Shown here piece after piece: positions 11,331 to 23,419 of a DNA stretch of 64,000 nucleotides. The stretch is from assembly GCF_011075055.1 (NCBI RefSeq), contig NC_058139.1, forward strand, positions 16,079,584 through 16,143,583. The letters are read 5' to 3'. The notes under the pieces were generated by a model that did no database searches, was not told the origin of the DNA, and saw only the letters and a program-made list of their open reading frames with translations. The stretch is from Mangifera indica. Its lineage: Eukaryota; Streptophyta; Magnoliopsida; Sapindales; Anacardiaceae. The position numbers and the translations under genes are program-made. The first letter of the stretch is position 1. Each line of letters begins with the position of its first letter.

Positions 11331-13330
11331 ATATCTGGCTTACACTATAACCAATCAATTATATATCTAATGCCTAATACTACTACACAGTTATCATGCT
11401 TCTACTGCGATAGAAACTTTATCAACCTAAATTGTCATCTATATCAATTCTCTCTATCTATATATTAGTACACTGAATAATCTCTCGAATCTGATGGTAT
11501 TATCTAAGTTTGTGATTGGACCTCTGATACGACTGTAGCTCTTTTGTCTAAGCAATCGCTTTATTGTTGTCACAATTGAGTTTAATTAGCTTAGTGATAC
11601 TCAAAACCACTCTAAGTTCAGTAACAAACTTCTTGATCTATATAGCTTCTTTCGCTACTTCTAAAAGGGCATTGTACTCGGATTCTATCGTAAAATTAAC
11701 CATTGTACTTTACTTAGAGCTTTTCGAGCTAATTGCACCACCATTCAAACAAAACACAAACCCTAATTGGGATTTAAAATAATCTCGATTAATTTGGAAA
11801 CTAACATCATTGTAGCCTCTAACAATGAGTTTAGTATCCCTTCCATAAATAAAGAACGCATTCTTAGTCCTTCTCAAGTACTTTAAGATGTTCTTGACAA
11901 TCATCCAATGTTTTTCACCTGGATCAAATTGATATCTACTACAAACGTTTAAGGTATATGAGGTATCAACTCTCGTATATAGCATGACGTATGTGATCGA
12001 TCCTATAATCGAGACATATAGAATCCTACTTATCTTACCTCTTTCAGATTTTGAAGATGGACACATCTTTTTCGAAAGATATACACCATGGCACATAGGC
12101 AAAAAGCTTTTCTTAGAGTCTTCCATGAAAAATCTCGTCAACACCTTATCTATGTACGTGCTTTGACTTAAGCCCAATGGTCTATACTTTATATCTCGAT
12201 TAGGGCTGGACTTGAACCAAGCCCATTTGAGGTCGAGCTCAAGCTGAGCCTGAAACGAGCTAACCCTATACTAGCTCGGTTGAGCTTGAGCTCGAGCTCA
12301 AACTACTCGCCAAAATTTTCAATTAAAAATTTTGATACAAAACGGCGTCGTTTTGACCAATATGTATTAAAACGATGTCATTTTAATAATGAAAAATGAG
12401 CCGAGCTGAATTCAAGTGGAGTTCAAGCTTAGCTTTCACGAGCTCAAGCTCAGTTATATGTAAACCGAGCTGAACTCCAGCTCGGCTTGGTTGGAATCCA
12501 TCCCTAATCTCGGTAAATTTTAATCCTAAGAATGTATATTACTTCTCTTAAGTCTTTTATAGAGTAGTACTTGGATAACCAATCCTTTTCTGATTGCAAG
12601 TTTGGTATATCATTTCCAATAATCAAGATATCATCATTATACAATACTAAAAATGTAATCATGCTCCTGTTAACGTTCTTATACACATACAGCTCATCTT
12701 TTTTTGTAAATAAAACCGAACTCATGAACAACTTTATCAAAACAAATATTCTAGCTTTTGGAAGTTTGCTTAAACCCATAAATGGACTTTTACAACTTGT
12801 ATACTTTATCTACTTGTCTAACGAAAACGAAACCATCAGGTTGCACTATATAGATGTCCTTTACAAGTTTGCTATTAAAAAAGGCAATCTTGACATTCAT
12901 CTAAAAGATTTTATTGTCATAATACGTAGCTATAACAAGTATAATCTTAATAGACTTAAGCATAACAATTAAAGAAAATGTTTCATTATAGTCAATGTTA
13001 TATTTTTTAGTGAAACCTTATATCATTTAGCCCTCACATAAGTGACATGTAACTCTCAAAGGTATACAAGTATGGATGGAGCATTCATTTCTTCATGTTG
13101 TTTTTTAAGCTCAAGTGATATAAAAGTCAGCATGAGACACTAAACTTCCATAGAGTCATCAAGATACTTATTAAAAGTATCTTTTTCCTCTTAAGTGGCA
13201 TCAATACCAGGCTCATAAGGCAACGCCCCCTTAAAGACGTATAGTCTTTTCTCTTAATGCAAAATAATTTTAAGATTTTTATACCAATTAGCGAAGTTGC
13301 TTCTAATAAGCGTATCGTCCTTTCCAAGAA
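11331..13330 (-). pseudogene. Copia gag-pol remnant with gag fused to RT by deletion
   Basis: Read on the minus strand. 13330-13050 encodes a gag-like segment (FANWYKNLKI, then a KKQHEEMNA block). It passes directly to reverse transcriptase at about 13017 (GFTKKYNIDYNETFS, then KSIYGFKQTS near 12800). RT continues at 12779-12515 with LYNDDILIIGND, where copia RT normally has YVDD. After the MITE at 12201-12506 the frame resumes (LGLSQSTYIDKVL, 12177-11710). RNase H follows with ESEYNALLEVAKEA near 11690-11640. Protease, the integrase zinc finger and the integrase core are absent between gag and RT. Many stops and frameshifts are present, so it is dead. Confidence 0.85.
12201..12506. mobile_element. 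hAT MITE, 306 bp, inserted in copia RT
   Basis: Ends are TAGGGCTGGACTTGAAC and, inverted, TAGGGATGGATTCCAAC. The flanking 8-bp duplication is ATCTCGAT (12193-12200) and ATCTCGGT (12507-12514), one mismatch. The interior is full of GAGCTCAAGCT-type repeats like the 2288-4443 element. It also has the palindrome AAAACGGCGTCGTTTT (12339-12354) with a decayed second copy at about 12370-12385. It interrupts the copia RT frame cleanly. Confidence 0.88.
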
Positions 13331-14366
13331 TTGATCGATATATTGGATTCAAAATTGTGATTATTTGATCTACAATTTACAGATAAAGGAATTAGTAATT
13401 ATATTTTTTATTAATATTTATTTTAAGTACGGATTTAATTAATTAAAATGTTTCTACTATTTTCCTCAAGCTAATAGCCCTTATGATTATACTTAGAAAA
13501 TTTTGGTGAACTTTCTAGTAGACCAAGACCTCATCGCATTAATTCTCCTTTTTGCTCTAGTGAACAAGTTCGAATTAACTGAATAGGTAAATTTCAAATC
13601 AATCAACAAAAACCAATGATCTCAAGCTAAGTTTTACCTTAAATGCATTCCTTACTTAAACTCTAATATACTTCACCTTCGCTTTGGCAAACAAGCAAAG
13701 TACACTAATTAAGTCAGACCCAATATGAACATCTTATAATTTTTCATCTGGGTGAAGTTTACCTTCGGCTTGGTGAACAAGGTTCCAACGAACAGAGGCT
13801 TAATCAGGGCATCATATTAGAAGCCACCAATTTAATCTTAGACTTAATATTTAAATTGAAGGTTTTAATTAATTAGTCTCATCAGATTAAAACCGCATTT
13901 TAGGTGATACTTGCAAAATATAACCATCCACATACATACAACAACACTAAAATAAATGTGTTAGCACACAACCATAATTAATGTGAAACACCTCAAGCCA
14001 AGAAGAGTTTGACTAGTCAACCTAAGTGAATCTTCATCTTCGAGTCTTTGTACTTGTCTTTCACCTCCATTTTTCAATAATTGCATGACTTTGTTTCCTA
14101 GTTACAAAATTCTAAAAAAATAAAATAATAATCTAAACAAAAGAATAAGGGGAATTAAGGTAGGGTGTAGAGGCCCTATTTTAAAATTACAACCCAAAAA
14201 AATAAAATAATAAAATAAACATTCACATCGGTTCTTCGGTTATGTACTAAGTTCAGAAAACCTAAGCAATAACTAAGGTTTTCATCAATAAGAAAAGGGA
14301 ATTTCAAAAAACCCGAGCAACAACTAAGGTTTTCATCAATGTATATATGTATTATGTTAGATCAAT
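13331..14366 (-). repeat. Copia untranslated leader
   Basis: Lies between the primer site and the gag remnant on the minus strand. No coding signal. A block of about 33 bp (AACTAAGGTTTTCATCAA core) occurs twice, near 14258-14290 and 14308-14340, and once in decayed form near 6350-6385 in the neighbouring copia copy. Confidence 0.5.
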
Positions 14367-14379
14367 CTCTAATGCAAAT
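14367..14379 (-). other. Degenerate copia primer binding site
   Basis: Minus strand TTTGCATTAGAG occupies the position of TTAGTATCAGAG at 6422-6411 and is followed by the same ATTGATCTAACATAATAC leader bases. It is damaged but positionally clear. Confidence 0.5.
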
Positions 14380-15631
14380 AAAATACACACACACACACAC
14401 ATATATGTGTATAGGATTCCATGTCTTATTAGAATTTTAATCCAAACATGTTACCTTCATGGTTTCATGCCTTGCATAATTAGACAAAAAGGTGTTTAGT
14501 CGTGCCATGCTACCAATTTGCATGGTGCCACATGGTATTATGCATACCAAGTGATCTTGGCCAAACACGGTCAACTGAGTTCTCACTCTCCTTAAACACT
14601 AGGATTGTCATCAAATGATTCTTGCCTCTAGGTTCATATCATTCTCTATATACGTTTGACCCATAAGCTCTCTATCAAACCAATAGTATCAAAATTTAAA
14701 CTCAATTTAGATACAAACCAAAATTGACCTCCAATAAAGTTTTATAGCCACCTGGATGATAGAGTGCTAGCAAACATCCCCTAGACTTTTACAACATCAC
14801 AATTATGTGTAATTCAATCATTTCATCAACTAATATCTTTTGAAATTGGGACATAGAAATGTGTTTATCTCAATAGTTCTTCGATATGAATTCATACACA
14901 TTAATGACTAACATGGATTAGGCTACAACTTTGTCCTAATATGGTCACAGATTCAAATAGTCATGAATGTCGTTCAGTATTCTCATGCAAGATATATTCT
15001 CTTGTGCTCAAGAGTGACGAATTAGTTATTGATCAATTATAGTCTTTATGTATCTCACGATATGTCTATCCACTACCTTTATGATACCTCATTTACAACA
15101 GTATGTTGGATAGTGTCAAACCATATTGATGCTTACACGAGATGATTTGGTGACGTCAAGTCATAAGATCACATGAACCAATGGTGTTTAGAAGATTTAT
15201 TTCATAGACACTAGAATAACCATTTATATGGATGTCTTTTAGTATGGTCAGTCTGATAAACACGTGTACAACGTACACCCATATGTTGCACCAAATTATC
15301 TACAAACAACTTTGACATATAAAAACCACCTTTCAAAAGGGTCATATAACACTATGATAATCTTATTATTATTACATGTGCCCTTATTCATTGTAATGTT
15401 AGAAATACAGACATTTCTAGAATCTCTACTTAATGTGTACATAGGGTTCTCACGATCAGTCGTCTAATCCCCTCATCATAATTCTAGTATTCTAAAGGTA
15501 TGTTATTCACACAATCATATGAAAAGAACACACATATAAATTGAATAATAATTAATCTTTTATTGATTAATGAATGTAAGATTACAATTACAAATGACAA
15601 ATCAAATGGCTATAAGGCATCTACCCTAGTA
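14380..15631 (-). repeat. 5' LTR of the copia element at 11-15 kb
   Basis: About 1.25 kb. It starts on the minus strand at 15631 with TACTAGGGTAG and ends near 14380 next to the primer site. Collinear with 10316-11330 (same element, other end), with 6423-8121, and with 62585-63425. This is the most complete LTR copy of this family in the window. Confidence 0.72.
14385..14402. repeat. (CA)n microsatellite at the LTR/leader boundary
   Basis: Pure CA run next to the primer site, in the same position as the (TG)n run at 6436-6455. Confidence 0.95.
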
Positions 15632-15639
15632 GGTTTGAG

Positions 15640-18600
15640 GGTTAGTGTGAGGTAAAGTCTAGCATTTGTGGGTTTGGTTTGGGCCTAGGTCATTGGTTTC
15701 TAGGTATTGGGTCAAATTAGTTTTTATTTTTTGTCATTGCATGCTATTTGTTATAAGATAGTGTCAGTCTTCCCATACTTTGTTTTGATGTGAATTTTGT
15801 CTACCTGAGTTAGTTTTCTATGTGTTACTTTTCATGACCCGTTCTCTCCCTTTAACTTATCATCATGTGTTGCCAAGTTGTTTAACCATGCCTACTAGCG
15901 GTAAGGTGGTAGTAACAGCTAAGACGTCGTTAGCCCCTGTGAATAAACCAGGTTGCAAATCCTTCTTTGTTTCTAATTGGGTGAACAACCTTTTAAGAAT
16001 GAAAATGGTAGAATCTTGGTTGCTCCACTGCTAGATGTCACTCTACTAGGTGTTAGGAATCGAGAAAGCTAGTTAGTAAGGTATTTTGTGGACTCCAAGC
16101 TTTCATTTTCGTACTTAAAAAATTTCCTAGAAGCTAATCAAAAGAGGTTTGGCAAAATTGAATTGATGGCTAATAGACAAGGATGTTTCCTTTTTAAGTT
16201 AATGAATGATTCTTTAATGGAAGAAATCTTAGAAAAGGGGTTTTGGATGATCAGAGGCAGGCTATTTGTGATTAATAAATAGACCACCAATCTTAGTTTG
16301 GTGTAAAGTTCTTTCATCAACGTTCCCATATAGATGACACTTTATAGTGTTCCCTTGAAGTTATGGACAAATAAAGGGATGAGCTACGTCACCAATGCAT
16401 TAGGGAAACCTTTATATATGGATAAAGTCATAGAGGATGCCATTAGGATAGGATTTGCCAAGGTCTATATTAAGTTAGATTCTACAGTAGGCTTCCCAAA
16501 TGACTTTGATCTTGTCCTCCCTAATGGAAAAACTATTGTAATTATAGAATACCAATGGAGGTCAAAGTTTTGTAGATACTGTAAGAAGTTCAACTATCAT
16601 AGAAGCACCTACCTGCATAATCTAGAGAATAAGGAAAAAGTAGTTAAATCAGGGAAACAAGTTGAAAAAAGCTGACAAGAGGGCTCTAAAAGATTTATGG
16701 ACCAAAATCCTTAGAGAGAAAGATAAGAATAATAAAGGCCAATACAACAAGGAAGAGAACTCTCTTCAAATAGTTTCGTGGCTCTTAATAATATGAAGTA
16801 AACAAGAAACAATAATTTGGTTGGCAATACTACCAATGTGACTGTAGAGGAAGTAGAATCTGATATTAGGGCAGACAATGGTGTAAGTGTAGGAAAAGAC
16901 AAAAAAAAAAAGTATCCCTAGAAAACAAGCTAAAAAAGAATAAAAGTTTATATAGATCTCAACTGATACTCAGAGGCTTTTGAGAAAGGTTCTCATTCAT
17001 AAAACCAATCTGATTGGTTGTAACCAAAAGGTAGTGATGAACTTTGATCACCTTGTTGAGGAATATCCTCCAAAGGCTACAAAATCTTTTAACCATGAAT
17101 TTACTTATGTGAAAAACTGTTAAGAGACTCAACTGTCTAATTCTCCCAAAAATGGTAAAAAGGCAGAACTAGAATGAGAGGTTGCTTAGGAAGGGAATTA
17201 TTTTAACTCCATTAAAGTTGTCCAAAAGAAAGAAGAATATGAAGGCATGCAACAAGGTTAGGATTTGGAAACTTAAAGGAAAGGTCCCTTTAGTGATCAA
17301 ACTATTTGGGAAATCAATTAAAGTAAATGAAAAAGACTTCTAGGAGTCCATATGGCAAAGATTAAGTAAAGACCAAAAGAAGAGGCCTAACAAGAATGGT
17401 TAGGATCACTTATCTCAACGAATCTCTTATGATTAAAATCAAAGCTTGGTCGATTAGTGGGCTCAACGATCCCCTAAAGTAAAAAGAGGTTAGACTTCTT
17501 ATTTCTAAAATAAAATTAATTTAGTTGCTATTTTTGAAACTATATTTAAAGATAGCAACTTGAAAAAAGTGAGTAGAAATACCTATGGTAATTAGGAGTT
17601 TAGTCATAATAATAACACCAACCCAAAGGGTTGGTATTTAGATAGCGTGGAATTTGGAAAAAGTGTGAGTAAAGATAACAGATAAAAAAGAACAATGCAT
17701 CCATTGTGAAATTGAGTTTGGCAGTAACCAAACTTAAACCTTTGGCTCTTTTGTTGATGGCTTAAATAGGTACATAGAAAAAAGAGAGTTATGAGAGGAT
17801 ATTATTCATTATAAAAATACTTACCATGGAAGTCATTTGGTGGTTTTGTGTGATTTCAATGTAATAAGAAAAAAAGAGGAAATTATTTTTTTAGGGGGAG
17901 CTAATTAGGAATCTCATGAAGATGATTTTAACAATTGTTCCAATGAGACTCATTTAGATAACCCTAGATTCATGGGAACTTTCTTTACATAGAGTAACAT
18001 CAGTGAAAGAGAAAATTGAATAGCTTACATGCTTGATAGAATCTTCATGAATGAGAAGTGGCTTGAAATCTTCTTAAGATCAACTGGTATATTCCTTCCT
18101 TGTGGGCTTTCGAACCATAGCCTTTATATCCTTTTTAGGGGAGATAATGACACTAAAAGGAAATGCCTCTTTAAATTCTTTAACTTTTGAATAGATCATG
18201 AAACTTTTTCCCCTTGGTGCCTTCAACTTGCAAAGAGGAGATGTTTAGTAATCTCATGTTTCATCTCGTAAAGAAGCTTAAGAAAGTGAAAATGTCCTTA
18301 AAAAAGCTCAATGAAAAAAAGTTTTGGAATATATTGAAAAAAGTTAGATGTGTTAGAGAGAGTCTTGATAGCATCTAAGTGAGCTTAGATTAAAAAAAAA
18401 AAACTTTAATCTAAGGCCTTTAGAAGATAAAAAAAAGTGAAAGTTCGAAATCTTCAAAGATTTAGCTAAGCGAAGGAGTCTTCTATGAAGCAAAAATCAA
18501 GAATCAAGTGGCTTAAGGAGGGGGATCAAAACATGAGGACTTATTCAAATGCATCAAGAATAGAAGGAACAAAAATGCTATTAATGGCATTTTCCTTACG

Positions 18601-19630
18601 GATTAATCTTTCATTAATGAGAAAGGGCAAATCAAGGAGGAGTCAGTGTCATCTCTCAAGAAGTTGCTTCCTTGCCAAAATGACATCTCATTTGATGGGA
18701 ATTTTGGTAGCTTGCTTGACATTGTTGTTCCTAGAGATATTGCTTAAGAGATGGTTAGGGAAGTGATTAGTGAAGAAATACAAATAAACTTTTTTTTATA
18801 TAAATAGCAACAAGGCTCTAAGGCACGATGGTTTTAGTGCTTATTTTTTAAGAAAGCATGGGAGATTAATAGCACTATCATTTCCCTTGTGCCTAAATGT
18901 GATAACCTTTCTAGGTAAGGATTTGATTGATGTCATCAAGTTCTTCTTCTCCTTGTATTCTTTTTTTTGGGAGGTTAATAGCACTATCATTTCCCTTGTG
19001 CCTAAATGTGATAACCTTTCTAGAGCCAAAGATTTTAGACCGATCTTCTACTACAATACCATCTATAAGTACATCACAAAGATCATAGCCAATAGGTTGA
19101 ATAACAGAGTCCCTCCCTTTATTAACAAAACATAAGGTACTTTTGTGGGGGGAAGGACATTTGCAATAATATTCTAATGTGCAATGAGCTTTTATATAAT
19201 TACCATAAAAATGTGAAGAATTTGAAGAAATGAGCCATCATAATTGACCTTATGAAAGCTTATGACATAGTGGATTGGAACTTCAATATGGCTATCTTTA
19301 AGAAGATTGACATTCATCCTATATTTCTAAGATGAGTTAAGGAGTGCATTACTAGCCCATATTTCTTTTTGTGAGTATCAATGGGGAACTTGAACATTTT
19401 TTTAGGAGTTCTAGAGGTCTTCATCAAGAGGACTCGATATCTCCTTACTTTTTGTGATTATGATGGAGTTCTTCTCAAGAATCCTTGAAGATTGTCTATG
19501 AAAAGAGATTTTGAGTATCACTGGAAGTGCAAGAAAAGCAAAATTAACTTTGCTTTGTAGATGATCTCCAAATTTTTTGCAAAGCAGAAGTGCTAGTGTA
19601 GGTGTCTTAGAGCTCATCAAATTTGACATT
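15640..19630 (+). pseudogene. Decayed L1-type LINE (ORF1 and ORF2)
   Basis: Plus strand. ORF1 remains at 15820-16675: a DUF4283-like part (LMANRQGCFLFK, GFWMIRGRLFVIN near 16165-16280) and a CRYCKKFNYH zinc-knuckle-like end at about 16570-16605. ORF2 endonuclease begins near 17430 (IKAWSISGLNDP, matching the usual ISWNxRGLNDP). It continues at 17840-18200 (LCDFNVIRKK, then LDRIFMN, then GLSNHSLYILFR). RT follows: IKWLKEGDQN at about 18505, AKDFRPIF and YKYITKIIANRLNNR at 19025-19105, YDIVDWNF at about 19260, and the catalytic FVDD-like box at about 19550-19580. Stops and frameshifts abound. Neither the 3' tail nor target duplications were found. Confidence 0.82.
18860..19023 (+). repeat. 55-bp local duplication inside LINE RT
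   Basis: 18860-18914 and 18969-19023 are nearly identical (the GTGCCTAAATGTGATAACC core in both), offset 109 bp. The second copy is in the normal protein context (ISLVPKCDNLSRAKDFRP), so the first is the extra one. Confidence 0.85.
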
Positions 19631-19634
19631 TATA

Positions 19635-19860
19635 AATGTAATTTTTATTAATAATAAATAAAGGATTTATTATTGTTCAATTCATATGTTATTTATTTAT
19701 ATGGTCATTTGAATAACATACTTTTAGAATGGTAGAACTATGACAAAAGGGATCTAATGACTAATTATGGGAACCTATGTACACTTTTAGTAACCATTCT
19801 AGAAACATTCATAATCTTGACATTACGACAAATAAGGGCACCTATAATGATGATCCAACT
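19635..19860 (+). repeat. Copia LTR fragment, plus orientation
   Basis: Blocks AACTATGACAAAAG, GGGAACCTATGTACAC and ACCATTCTAGAAAC match, in opposite orientation, the U3 side of the copia LTRs at 10316-11330 and 14380-15631. Both ends are truncated; it abuts the LINE at the left and a copia remnant at the right. Confidence 0.55.
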
Positions 19861-19879
19861 TTCAATTGATGTGCAACTT

Positions 19880-21774
19880 TTTCATCCTTACAAAAACTTT
19901 TCAAATCTTTTAATGGTGTATTCTTTAGCATGATCACTCGTTAATGTCTTTTATGTAGTGATGGTTTTGCTTCTCAGCATGGTTTTTGAATTTTTTGGAT
20001 GCTTTAAAAACCTGTGATCTTTCACGAATAAAGTAAATCGATGTTATTCTAGAGTAACCATTAATGAATAGAATGAATTACTTATTTCCACTGAATGTAG
20101 GAGTGCTCGTCAACCATATACATATGTATGTACTAACTCTAATAAGTTGGTTATTCTTCATGCTTGCCCTGAAGGAAATGATTATTGTTGTTGCTTGCCA
20201 AGTTGACAACCTTTACATATGCCATCTTTTTTTCTAAATATCGGTCAATTCTTCATCATGTTTTTCTGATAGAGAATCTTTAATCCATGAAAGTTAAAAT
20301 GGCCAAATCTTTGATGCCACAATGACAAGTCATCATTTTATACCTTCATAACTGTTTCATGTGCCTACCTCTATTAGATAAGAAAGTTTTGATGCTCCAT
20401 CTTCACTATTATAACCATCGGACTTTTATCATTTTTTTCACAAATGGTATATGTGTCTCCTTCAAAGTGGACAAAGTAACTATTTTCAATCATCTGACCC
20501 ACACCATGTAGATTATGCTTTAAGCAAGGAACTAACAAATTATTTTGGATTAATCTTGTGCCTTTTTTATTTATACTATAATTATGCCTTTTCCTCTTGC
20601 TGCCACCAGTGCTTTGTTGCCCAATCTAACTTGCAATTTGATTGAAGTATCAACATCACAAAAAATACTTCCATCACTAATCATATGACTAATGCAACCA
20701 TTGTTAATAAGCTACTAATTTTTATTTACTTCAAATATTGATTAACCAATGTAGAAAAGTACTTCATCTGCTTTTTTATTTCTATAGTAAATGGCTCTTT
20801 CTTTTACAATGTCACAAGATGGATATTTTCTATTATTGGTATTTCTAGAACTCTCTCATGTTGAAGAGTTTTTATTTATTTTCTTCCTTCTAGGTTTCAA
20901 CTTTTAAAAGTGCATATTGAACTTAGACCGAAAAACACTTTCTAACGAACCCTTGTTTCTACTGCTTATCCTTTTCTCATAAGCTTCTAAAGATCTCATT
21001 AATTATGTCACTGATAATTTAGATATGTCATTTGATTCTTCAATTAGAATCATTATAGAATCACATTTTTCAATGACACTAATCAATATTTTCTCTAAAA
21101 TTTTCTTTTAGAAAAATTTTCTCTATAGACTCTTAACTGATTTACTAATTTTTTCAATCTAGAATAGTAAATATTTTCAACCTTAGACTCATGTATCCTA
21201 ACATTTTCAAAATCTCTTTTAAGAGTTTGTAATTTTGAAAAGCATAGCTTTTTGCTATTATGAAATTCCTCCTATAAGATATTATAATCTTCTTTGGCAT
21301 TGAAAGCTTTGCTAATTCTAGAAAATGTATCATCTGATAATGTCTATTGTGGAATGAATAGAGCCCTTCAATCCTTCAACCAATTTTCCTCATATGCTTT
21401 TTGTTTAGCTTTAGATGAGCTAGATATCGCTTTTAGAACAGTGAACCCAAATTTGACTATACCTCATAAATTTTGAGATAAAGAAGAAGCCCTCATTTTA
21501 ATGCACCAATAATCATATTTTCCACTAGTGAATATTGACTTTGGGACAGGGACAAATAAGTGACTTATATCAACCATAATGATAAATTCTTAAGAGTGAT
21601 AAAACCTAGAAAAGTAATAAATGAATATGCGATTTAATATATACTAAGAAAGCTCCTATGAAAGACTAGTGGGATAAAGTCTTTTCATAAATCAATCTCC
21701 TTAAACAAAACTTCTAGACATACAGATAATCACACAAATAACCATTTACTATCCTAAATTGGGCTTTGATACCA
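19880..21774 (-). pseudogene. Copia gag-protease-integrase remnant
   Basis: Read on the minus strand. A primer site TGGTATCAAAGCCC lies at 21774-21761. A gag region follows, with a damaged zinc knuckle near 20835-20790. The protease N-terminal region is at 20720-20600 (LINNGCISHMISDGS, where WLIDSGASxHMT-type sequence is expected). The integrase zinc-binding segment is at 20260-20190 (GICKGCQLGK). The integrase core start is at 20060-19930 (NGYSRITSIYFIRERSQVFK). It stops near 19880, so the rest of integrase, RT and RNase H are missing. Numerous stops; not functional. Confidence 0.72.
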
Positions 21775-21917
21775 CTATTAGAAAACAATAAGAAAAATTA
21801 TACTAAAGAGTCTATACAAATAGAAATTTTGATTAACTCAATGAAGCATGGTAGCTTGATTACTTATTGAAACCACTTTGAAATTATAGGAAAATTCTTA
21901 ATTTTGAATGTGTTATC
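21775..21917 (-). repeat. End of copia 5' LTR, cut by a Tekay insertion
   Basis: Lies directly upstream of the copia primer site on the minus strand, so it is the U5 end of its LTR. It is interrupted at 21918 by the start of the Tekay-like element. The rest of this LTR may lie at 29842-30053, which is unproven. Confidence 0.45.
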
Positions 21918-23188
21918 TGTAACACCTGGATTCAGGTATGTCAGTAAAGAATAAATGGGCATATTTCATATTATGGTTATACATGTATACATAAGGAATC
22001 ATAACATATAAATGTTTTCAGAAAAATAAAGAAATAGGAAAACAAGTGTTTTTTGATTTTATAATGACTCATATGATATAGGAAAACAGAAAACAAAAAA
22101 CATACTTAAAATCTTTACACATGAGTTGTACTGTATGGATAACAAAGAAAAATATTGGTTGTACTGTATAGACAACAAAGAAAGATATCAGTTGTACTGT
22201 GTGGACAATAAAGAAAAATAGTGAAATATGCGTGTAAAAGAGGATTGTACCTCTTATGATGACTGCGTGTATGGTCATATGTAGTTTAGACCGGTCAATA
22301 AAAATATTTGATAAACAAAAATAATTAGCAAATGTTTTATGAAAGTCATTTGCATTAGAATCATGCATGCAAGCCTCTGTGGTTGACAAAAAGTTGAGAA
22401 AGATGTATGATCAGAGAAGATTTAAGAAAAGAGAGGAAGAATCTGAAAATAAAAGTCATGGCACTCATTCATGCATAAATCATAACGTGTGAATCATATT
22501 TGCATAGTGATAAAGAGAGATATGATATATGGTTAATCCATGTTACGTGTAAATTACCTTGTACATGACTAGCCTAGACACGTTGAGTATGAAAAAGATT
22601 AGTACTGGCATGAAATGCTTTGAGTATTTAGTATAATTTTCTTATTGAGTCGTGGTCAGTCACTTCATACCATTTAATATTTTATAGGTAAAGACTTGTA
22701 GTAGAGATTCCTGAGGAGCACTAGTGAGACATGAAGCTATGGGAGAAGGGCATCACAATTTTGTCGATTTATATGTTTTTGGTGTATATATGAATGCATG
22801 TATATATATATATATATATCGGGTCTTATATGTATATATGTAGTTCTTGTATTTATGTGCATATACCTCTATCTGGTGGATAGTATGTACTCATGGGAAT
22901 ATATATATTTTTCTGATTATTAGATATATGTAAATGTGTATATATATCTATGTTGTTGATATTGGTTATAAAGTTCCTATGGGTGGCAATTTTTATGATG
23001 GTTACTATTATGTATTTATTTCATCAATTATGACCAATTTATAAAAATTCAATTAGTTGGTAGGACTGGTTTATGTGAATTGCTAATTAGGAGTGTTATA
23101 TGGTATAATAAAAATTTTCTAGGCCTTCTAAAATAGGGGGACTCTTGCCATTTTTCTATAACACTTCTATTGGTTAGAAGAGGTTACA
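21918..23188 (+). repeat. 5' LTR of the old Tekay-like element
   Basis: Starts TGTAACACCTGGATTCAGG and ends GGTTACA. Compared with the 3' LTR it lacks about 1 kb near its start (the 28075-29090 part of the 3' LTR). It alone keeps about 530 bp (roughly 22537-23066) that the 3' copy has lost. A (TA)n run lies at about 22801-22820. Confidence 0.8.
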
Positions 23189-23192
23189 TTTT

Positions 23193-23205
23193 TTGTATCA
23201 AAGCA
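23193..23205 (+). other. Primer binding site, old Tekay-like element
   Basis: TTGTATCAAAGCA, a decayed form of TGGTATCAGAGCA, followed by the same CGATTTTGG context as in the younger element. Confidence 0.7.
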
Positions 23206-23419
23206 CGATTTTGGGTGTTTAAAGGTGGATATAATATAATATAATATAATATATATGTAATTTTACGTTCTAGTATTGCACAGGTACCCTCATGTCTCAT
23301 AGATCAACTCCCTAAGAATCGACTGCGATAAGTTGTTTTCTTTGCCTGTATTCAAATAGTAGAATGATAAAATCCTTATGTAGTTACACTTATGCAGTTT
23401 TAGATAAGGAGTACCATAA

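Noticed and set aside
22069..22389. 106-codon minus-strand open frame with repeated IHTVQ-type units
   Set aside because: Derived from short repeats of GTTGTACTGTATGGACAACAA type inside the LTR of the old Tekay-like element; the same block recurs at about 29290-29390.
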